The notes under the pieces are model-generated. The model saw only the letters and a list, made by a program, of their open reading frames with translations. It made no database searches and was not told the DNA's origin. DNA of 64,000 nt from Epiperipatus broadwayi (Eukaryota; Onychophora; Udeonychophora; Euonychophora; Peripatidae): NCBI GenBank assembly GCA_028023455.1, contig JAQFVV010000013.1, positions 13,960,258 through 14,024,257 on the forward strand. The letters run 5' to 3'. A program made the position numbers and the translations under genes. The first letter of the stretch is position 1. Each line of letters opens with the position of its first letter. Positions 58,331 through 64,000 of the stretch are shown piece after piece.

Positions 58331-60640
58331 CAATTTGCCACAAGCCATTGATTCCATTTTACTTGTTTTCCAAATCAATACTAATTTATATTATATATAT
58401 CTGTGTGATGTTTATATGGCTTGGTTGAAAATGTTTCTTTTAATTTTATTAAATTTAAAATATCAATTCTTATAAAATCTTACATTATTTTAATGCGGCA
58501 AATTAAATTAATTTTTGTTGGTTTATTTAGAATATTTGATTTACTGAAATTTCCAAGTACATTAACTTTAAATTCTCTCCCTCTTATTTTTCCAGTCAAA
58601 ATCATTACGGGAGACTTACTTCCCGTAAAATAATTAATAGAAAGCTCGTTTAGTTTTGTATATCATATATAAATTTATTTTGAATGATTTATTTTAAAAG
58701 TATCTTACTATTGCCTCCCATTTAAAATAGCCCTGTAATTATTTCTGAAAGAATAAAGAATTTTAGTGAATCAATTAAGTAAAATCTATTATAGCATTTT
58801 GTCAGTATATGTTTCATACATATATATTTTTATTTGTCAAAAATAGTAAAAAATTCGATGTATAATTTATTATGCTTTATATTGTCAAACTTCATCAGAA
58901 GTGAGTTTGATATTCAATGTCCCGTCTATGTTAATTAAAAGTCTTATTTTTTAATCTTTCATCTAACTTTATTGATAAATTAAATATTTGTAAAGCGTGG
59001 AAAACAACTTATATTTAAATTTTAATTCTTGATTTCCTTTTTTATATTATGTTTTATGATCCGTTCAGTAATTGCCTAAGGCCTCTGGGACTTTCCATTA
59101 TGTTAGGGAGCCGATTATTTTAATCAGGAATTAAGTTATTAATTTTGTTAGTGATACACTCTATATATAATTTTGTTATATATACTATCTATATATATAT
59201 ATAGGTCTAAGGCATTAATGTTTTTATAGCTACAACCATTCATTTATTATTTTGCTTTGCTACTTACTCATCAGGACCTTTGGAAACTTAACTATGACCA
59301 GTCCAATCTTTCACACTCCCTCAAAGTAGACGTAGTTCATACCAAGGGATCCATTTTTGGGCATTGCCATTTAAGATGAGTATGGGAAGTCCAGCACAGC
59401 AAAAATATTTTATTATTATTCAGACATGCTTTGGCTGGAGGGCCAACATTTCTCTTATCTACCTGTCACATATCAGGAATTTCCTTTAGCAAAGCCACCC
59501 AGAGTTTCATAACAGACCTCATTTATTTTTGTTGTAATCTATAATAGCATATTGCCTTCTTCATCATTTTATATCTTTATTTAGCAAACCTGAAATGCCC
59601 TCTGCCATGATGGCACATCCTTCACAAACAAATTTTGTAATTAATTGAATCTGACTGTATAATTGTCAATTATACACTCATTATATACAAATGATTTTAA
59701 ATGTATTAGTGTTTTAAATGCCCATCTTTCATGTCTTGTAATATATATAAATAAAACAGATTTATTTGTAATATCTTGAAGAGGGCTAATAATATTTTAC
59801 TGCTGATTGGTTTTTGGCTGACCAGTTAACAAACCTTTACATTGTTTGTCAAAGCCGCATCAAAACAAATTAAAGAAAATAACCAAGTTGTATAAACAAA
59901 GACTACTTATTTTGTACTAAATTCCTTAATAAATTCCTATAATATTGTTATTTTAAATAAGCTTAGTTTGTCATCACTCCCAATCTCTAAGGTTAATTGC
60001 TCTATTTATTTAAATATTTTTTTGATTTAAATTCAATTCTTTGTAGTGTTGTCATAAAGAATTATCATTATTACAGTTCAAACCATTAGTAATCGATCAA
60101 ATCATATCTGTACCATTCTGCAATCGTCAGAATCCATTAAATCATTGATTTTCATATAAACCCTTTATTATTTTGAGTCTCTATGTGAACCATGACCTCC
60201 AGCTGGGACAGAATAAAACCAAGCACTGCTAGTGTCATCACAAACATTATCCATTAGTCAGAGAGGCAATAGTTTAGGCAAATACGTTAGAATTCATCCT
60301 TGTCCTGACATATGTATCTTGTGCATAGTTGGATTCAAGGTACTTTTGCTTGGATTATTGGTCTTGTTGAATGAATACATGATTTTGACTGGCACAGTAC
60401 TATTTCATGGTAAAATTTTTGTTTTATACTAATAAATATTATGGAAGAAACTTCACTTTTTATATGTGCTAGTCACTCTTTTGTCAATAAATGTTTTAAA
60501 ATCATTGATGATCCATTTATGCTTACTGCTAATTCTCATTTTTTAATTGACATATTACTTGCACAAATTCAGTTAATATATATCATAAAAAAAAAAACTT
60601 CTTTACTTTAACTACTTGTGACACTGATTCTTATTAGATT
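58331..60640. other. AT-rich DNA with a few mixed-composition islands
   Basis: 59250-59530 and 60190-60420 are less AT-rich. The hydrophobic frame at 60232-60432 ends near a GTAAAA donor-like site but lacks a pyrimidine-rich acceptor. Nothing firm. Confidence 0.35.
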
Positions 60641-60641
60641 G

Positions 60642-60642
<1 letters not shown>

Positions 60643-60679
<37 letters not shown>

Positions 60680-60692
60680 CTAATATACAATA

Positions 60693-60739
<47 letters not shown>
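60643..60739. repeat. (TA)n microsatellite, two blocks
   Basis: Two runs of pure TA dinucleotides separated by about 24 bp; self-complementary and likely cruciform- or hairpin-prone. Confidence 0.95.
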
Positions 60740-60741
<2 letters not shown>

Positions 60742-61217
60742 ACTTGGTTCGGTCCACAGAAGATTTTACTTACCCTGCAAGCTTGGTTTAGCTGGGTTTC
60801 AAGCTTATTAATAATACATTTATAATCTTATTTAATTATAAATATTACATGACTGAACCAACATGTTTGAGCAAAGTGGAAAATATTATTGATAGCTTTA
60901 TCTGTCAATAATACCCACGATCAGATTGAGCTATGCAATGCATAACATGATCACATTTCCAGATCGTGGTCGACCTCACCAGCTAGATTCAAACCCCTAC
61001 TATGCAAACACTTTATTTGCTTCAGGGTAAACCCCAGGCACCAGCTAGTCTAAGACTAACATGTTCAGACAGTAGGTCCATAATCCAGCACTCAAAAAAT
61101 CCCTTAACTAGCTCAGCTACTTGTAATCAATAACAAAATATAGTTTTGATTAGTGGTGAAAAAAATTGACCAACAAATAAAGTTTTAAGTTTAAAGACAA
61201 TTTATTTTAATTATGGC

Positions 61218-61924
61218 ATTTAAACAAAATATTATTTACATACATTGCTGATAACTTATATTAACATCTAGAAAATTGAGGTGTAGTAAATCTAAGATTT
61301 CGCACTGTAATATCATAAATTAATAACTCAGTGAGTAATAAATGTATATGTTTATATATTCACGCTTTCAAGCCAAGATGCTTAAGACTGGCTTATATAT
61401 ATAAAAGTTAAGTAAAAGAGAAGAGTGGTAGCATTCTTTTCTTGTCAAAAAAAATCTCTGTCATGTGTCTAGACCTGATCACTCCTCAGACCGCTGTTTT
61501 AACAGCTATTGGCTGTCTGAAAGTAATAGTAGGCACATGTGGAAGAATAGCAACCTTTCAGTCATTACTAATTTAATATCAACATGTGATTTAAACAAAA
61601 TATTATTTACATACATTGCTGATAACTTAAATTAACATCTAGAAAATTGTGGTGTAGCTGTAATATCATAAATTAATAATTCAGTGAGTAATAAATGTAT
61701 ATGTTTATATATTCATGCTTTCAAGCCAAGATGCTTAAGACTGACTTATATATATAAAAGTTAAGTAAAAGAGATATCATTCTTTTCTTGTCAAAAAAAT
61801 CTCTGTCATGTGTCTAGGCCTGATCGCTCCTCAGACCGCTGTTTTAACAGCTAATGGCTGTCTGAAGGTAATAGTAAGGTGGTGTGTAAAAGAATAGCAA
61901 CCTTCCAGTCATTAGTAAACTAAT
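61218..61924. repeat. 371-bp tandem duplication
   Basis: The unit starting 'atttaaacaaaatattattt' at 61218 begins again at 61589 and ends near 61924. Shared landmarks include 'cttgtcaaaaaaa.tctctg' and a hairpin 'gctgttttaacagc'. Identity is about 93% with small deletions in the second copy. Confidence 0.9.
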
Positions 61925-62181
61925 TTTAAATATTTTATAAATCTTATTTAACTAATATAACACTTTATAATTTACACACTATAATATCTTAGGAGAAAGC
62001 ATTAAATAATATTTGAAATTTAAAATACATGACATCAATATACTAACACATGGATACACACAACATTTTAAACACACATATTAATAGTTCATATATGTAT
62101 GCAATAGAGTTTTTAAACTTGACTCTTGGTTTTACGAATGCGATGGCTACTTTATAAATGAGTATAAGAAAAATGTTTTAC

Positions 62182-62520
62182 CTAGGATTTTGAATGTGGA
62201 TACTTCTTGCTGTTTGCTGCTTCTGATGAAATATTTCTAACCGGTTAGATTTGAAGTTTCTTTGTGGAGATTTGATGCTGATTATTCTGAGGCATTTCTT
62301 TAAGACAATTAGATACTGAGTAGTTTCAGGTTATTACCAGGCATCACTTTTATCTGATAGTTGGCTGTTTCATCGGACTTCAGTCTGGAGAAAGTCATAT
62401 GTTTTCCAACAACTGATAGATTGTACTACTGCTATCTCAAATGCCACTAACTCGACTCAAACTCAACTCTAATGCAACTAGCTTGACTGACTGTCCGATA
62501 AAAAATTGGCTATTTATACT
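62182..62520 (-). promoter_or_regulatory. Candidate minus-strand promoter and first exon (or LTR)
   Basis: Minus-strand TATAAATA at 62511-62518, an initiator-like TCAGTC about 30 bp downstream, then about 300 bp of mixed-composition sequence ending CTAG/GTAAAACA (GT at 62181-62180). Same plan as the block at 41.4-41.7 kb. No long ORF. Confidence 0.35.
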
Positions 62521-63609
62521 TACAACATGTTGTCATTTTTGATCTCCTCCGGCAATATCTGTTGTCGAAATTCCTTTGATAATCTCTTAATTACATGTTT
62601 TTGAAGATTGTTTAATTAGTAGCCGTGCAAACATGTTGTTTTTATATCTTTAATTAGTAGCCACCACTGAGTGTTTTTTAATTTTTTAACTTCATTTATT
62701 TTTCAATATAATTTTAACAAGCACATATTCGCACATTTATCATTTCTTTGTTTACTCTCGCACATATATATTTTAAGATCAATTTATTATTTAGTTTTTA
62801 AGATTACTTTTTTCTTTAACTCGAATAAAAAGAGATTTATATTTTTAAACTTGACATTACATTTTAACTAATAATAATAAGAAAAAACTCTTTACTTCTT
62901 TTATGAAACTTTTAGTTTGTTTCTACAGCAAACTCCCCCTCCCCCTTTTAATTAATTAATTGTAACTTTTATTTCAATAACTCTTAAACTTTTAATTTTA
63001 CATTTCTTTTATGAAAGATTTTTTTATTTTAATTTTTTTTTTTAAACAAAATTATTATTTGCCAACACAACATTGGTACAATATATATATAATATTGTGG
63101 AAGGAAACTACTTTTCATACATGCTAGAAAATTAATATGCATTCTCCCATCAACAAATGTTACAAAAGCATAGGGTGAACATTTATGTTTCTAAAATATT
63201 TATTGACAAAAGTGTATATGAGTTTTCTAGTACATGTGAAGAGAAGCAACAATATTATACATATCACTTATTAAGTAGTGCCTAATTAAATACATGGAAA
63301 AGTTTATTTGTTAATAGATAATACAATGGTCATGGAAGAATTTTAGTAAAATCACATATATCACTATTATTAATTATTACACACATACAAACTAATAATA
63401 TTTATAATAGATAGTTAAACATGGGAAACTTTCTCTTCCCTGTGATATATAAACTTGTTAATAATATGCAGATTTAAAAGTAAGGCACATAATAAGTGGA
63501 AGTCCTAATTTAGGTATTATCGATAAATGTTGTTCATAGTATATAAATCACTATTTATATATATATGAACTATTTTGAAAAGAAGAACTGTGTGCTGGAT
63601 ATATTAAAT

Positions 63610-63641
<32 letters not shown>

Positions 63642-64000
63642 AACACAAAAACTTAAAAGTGAAGTTAAAAAAGAGAAGTAATCTATTATATATATACTTT
63701 AAATTAAACATAACTCAATGTACATGTAAACAAAGTAAATCACTATCACACTGACTATGAATTAAAAACACTCTAATTGTTGAAACACAGGATCAAAAAT
63801 AGAATGAATCTCCCTTTTCTCAGGACCTCTAATGTTTATAAGTATACATTTCTCAACTTTTCTGGTAATTCAAAGTGAAATATTATTAAACTCATAATCA
63901 ATTATTTAAGGCTAGAGAAAGCATATGTTTTTTAATCTAAACTTTAAATTAAACATAGCTCAAAGTGTATGTAAACAAAGGGAGTAAATCACCCTACCCC
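62521..64000. other. AT-rich end of the window
   Basis: The phrase 'tttaattagtagcc' occurs twice (about 62609 and 62650). TA-rich microsatellites lie at 63555-63640. 'actttaaattaaacatarctcaa.gt.tatgtaaacaaag' recurs at about 63697 and 63942, a short 245-bp-spaced direct repeat. No gene seen. Confidence 0.4.

Noticed and set aside
60186-60420. Membrane-protein exon (hydrophobic frame ending near GTAAAA)
   Set aside because: The GFKVLLLGLLVLL stretch recalls class C GPCR transmembrane segments, but the acceptor lacks a pyrimidine tract and residue matches are too few.

Overview
The window is animal nuclear DNA. It is very AT-rich, intron-rich and dominated by decayed transposable elements, with no bacterial operons, CRISPR arrays or rRNA. 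The mix points to an invertebrate metazoan: a CR1-like LINE whose ORF1 has PHD-finger and esterase-like pieces, RTE-like LINEs, a Penelope-like GIY-YIG element, Ty3/gypsy elements, a pogo/Tigger DNA transposon, and ADP-ribosyl cyclase genes of the CD38/BST1/Aplysia type. The species cannot be named from the sequence. A cnidarian such as Hydra, or a lophotrochozoan, would fit.

Host genes. Only two pieces are convincing, and they look like the same family. The first is the last two coding exons of a plus-strand ADP-ribosyl cyclase (7833-7919 and 14566-14617), joined in frame across a 6.6 kb intron and followed by an AATAAA at 14666. The second, about 20 kb downstream on the same strand, is a signal-peptide-bearing first exon (35048-35220) that matches the N-terminus of an ADP-ribosyl cyclase and ends at a strong GTAAG donor. 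Together they suggest a head-to-tail pair of cyclase genes, comparable to vertebrate CD38-BST1. I could not find the remaining exons of either gene.

Mobile DNA, left to right. 1-0.6 kb: CR1-like ORF1 (minus). 0.7-2.2 kb: internally deleted Ty3/gypsy element (plus). 2.9-4.5 kb: LINE ORF2 and its 3' tail (plus). 5.05-6.2 kb: a foldback element with two 304-bp, almost identical inverted arms. 8.5-14.07 kb: two direct repeats of about 2 kb around a coiled-coil ORF, all inside the first cyclase intron. 17.2-17.9 and 27.9-28.8 kb: RTE-like LINE remnants. 19.1-20.07, 28.23-28.33 and 42.22-42.64 kb: three copies of one element family, flanked by 10-, 13- and 15-bp target-site duplications. The two long copies are palindromic and carry hammerhead-ribozyme-like motifs. 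21.8-22.15 kb: Penelope-like GIY-YIG endonuclease domain (minus). 35.44-37.64 kb: complete Tigger-like transposon with frameshifted transposase, in intron 1 of the second cyclase. 50-54.6 kb: Ty3/gypsy gag-pol pseudogene (minus). Tandem repeats, microsatellites, tRNA-derived elements and three TATA-containing minus-strand promoter/LTR-like blocks fill parts of the rest.

The most interesting system is the palindromic hammerhead family. Its end structure, long target-site duplications and ribozyme cores fit non-autonomous relatives of Penelope-like retroelements (pLTR or retrozyme-like), and a Penelope-type endonuclease remnant lies in the same window. Large tracts (about 22-25, 29-35, 46-49 and 55-64 kb) are AT-rich DNA in which I see little or nothing coding.
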